A program made the translations under genes and the position numbers. The notes under the pieces are model-generated. The model ran no database searches and was not told where the DNA came from. It saw only the letters and a list, made by a program, of their open reading frames with translations. This document shows, in pieces, positions 5,503 to 5,565 of a stretch of 5,565 nt of DNA. This stretch comes from an uncultured Roseiflexaceae bacterium (lineage in GTDB: Bacteria > Chloroflexota > Chloroflexia > Chloroflexales > Roseiflexaceae): NCBI GenBank assembly GCA_937974195.1, contig CALJIC010000001.1, forward strand, positions 1 through 5,565, given 5' to 3'. How positions within the stretch are numbered: position 1 is the stretch's first letter; each line of letters begins with the position of its first letter.

Positions 5503-5546
5503 GCATGACGACGGGCAGACTGGCACGGTTCTCGTTCCCTTGCGGG
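5503..5546 (+). repeat. Repeat module A, right copy
   Basis: GCATGACGACGGGC (5503-5516) and CCTTGCGGG (5538-5546) repeat the blocks at 1461-1474 and 1495-1503 in the same orientation with nearly the same spacing. Unlike module B it is not inverted relative to the left copy, so the right end is not a simple mirror image of the left. Confidence 0.5.
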
Positions 5547-5548
5547 TC

Positions 5549-5565
5549 CAGGGCCGCAGGCCCTG
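5549..5565. repeat. Perfect hairpin at the right edge
   Basis: CAGGGCC (5549-5555) and GGCCCTG (5559-5565) form a 7-bp stem with a GCA loop. The window ends at its last base, so the stem may be longer. It follows module A at the place where the left locus has its 12-bp palindrome. Confidence 0.55.

Overview
The window comes from a GC-rich bacterial chromosome. The best guess is Chloroflexota. This rests on an EAD1-type domain fused to a trypsin-fold protease, a long exported LTD/DUF11 protein whose C-terminus (RVYFPVTYNGK) resembles the short hydrophobic tail I associate with secreted Chloroflexota proteins, and palindromic GC-rich intergenic repeats. This is recognition from memory, not a database result, and the genus cannot be fixed. 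All supported genes lie on the + strand.

Left block (1-1380): the 3' part of an EAD1-trypsin gene is followed after 22 nt by a complete DinB-fold gene with its own Shine-Dalgarno, so the two are probably co-transcribed. EAD1-peptidase proteins are known components of NTP-dependent conflict systems in multicellular-type bacteria. In this one the catalytic Asp and Ser motifs are clear, but the His is one residue out of its usual register.

Middle block (1381-2250): a 252-nt spacer carries a complex palindromic repeat that runs into the leader of a small DUF4180 gene (1633-1995). About 220 nt further on, a hairpin followed by six Ts (2215-2249) looks like an intrinsic terminator.

Right block (2250-5565): a roughly 240-nt gene-free leader with a 10-bp tandem duplication precedes a 939-residue exported protein: signal peptide, DOMON/CBM9-like beta domain, lamin-tail domain (LTD), three DUF11 repeats and the short C-terminal tail. 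A strong GC hairpin, probably a terminator, follows the stop. The last 190 nt hold an inverted copy of the repeat found upstream of the DUF4180 gene (85 nt, ungapped, about 86% identical by hand count) and a direct copy of a second repeat module. The DUF4180 and surface-protein genes are therefore bracketed by inverted repeats about 3.8 kb apart.

No RNA gene, CRISPR array, transposase or origin was seen. The two most worthwhile leads are the register-shifted catalytic His in the EAD1-trypsin protein and the structured inverted repeat pair, whose differences fall mostly in two 9-nt blocks.
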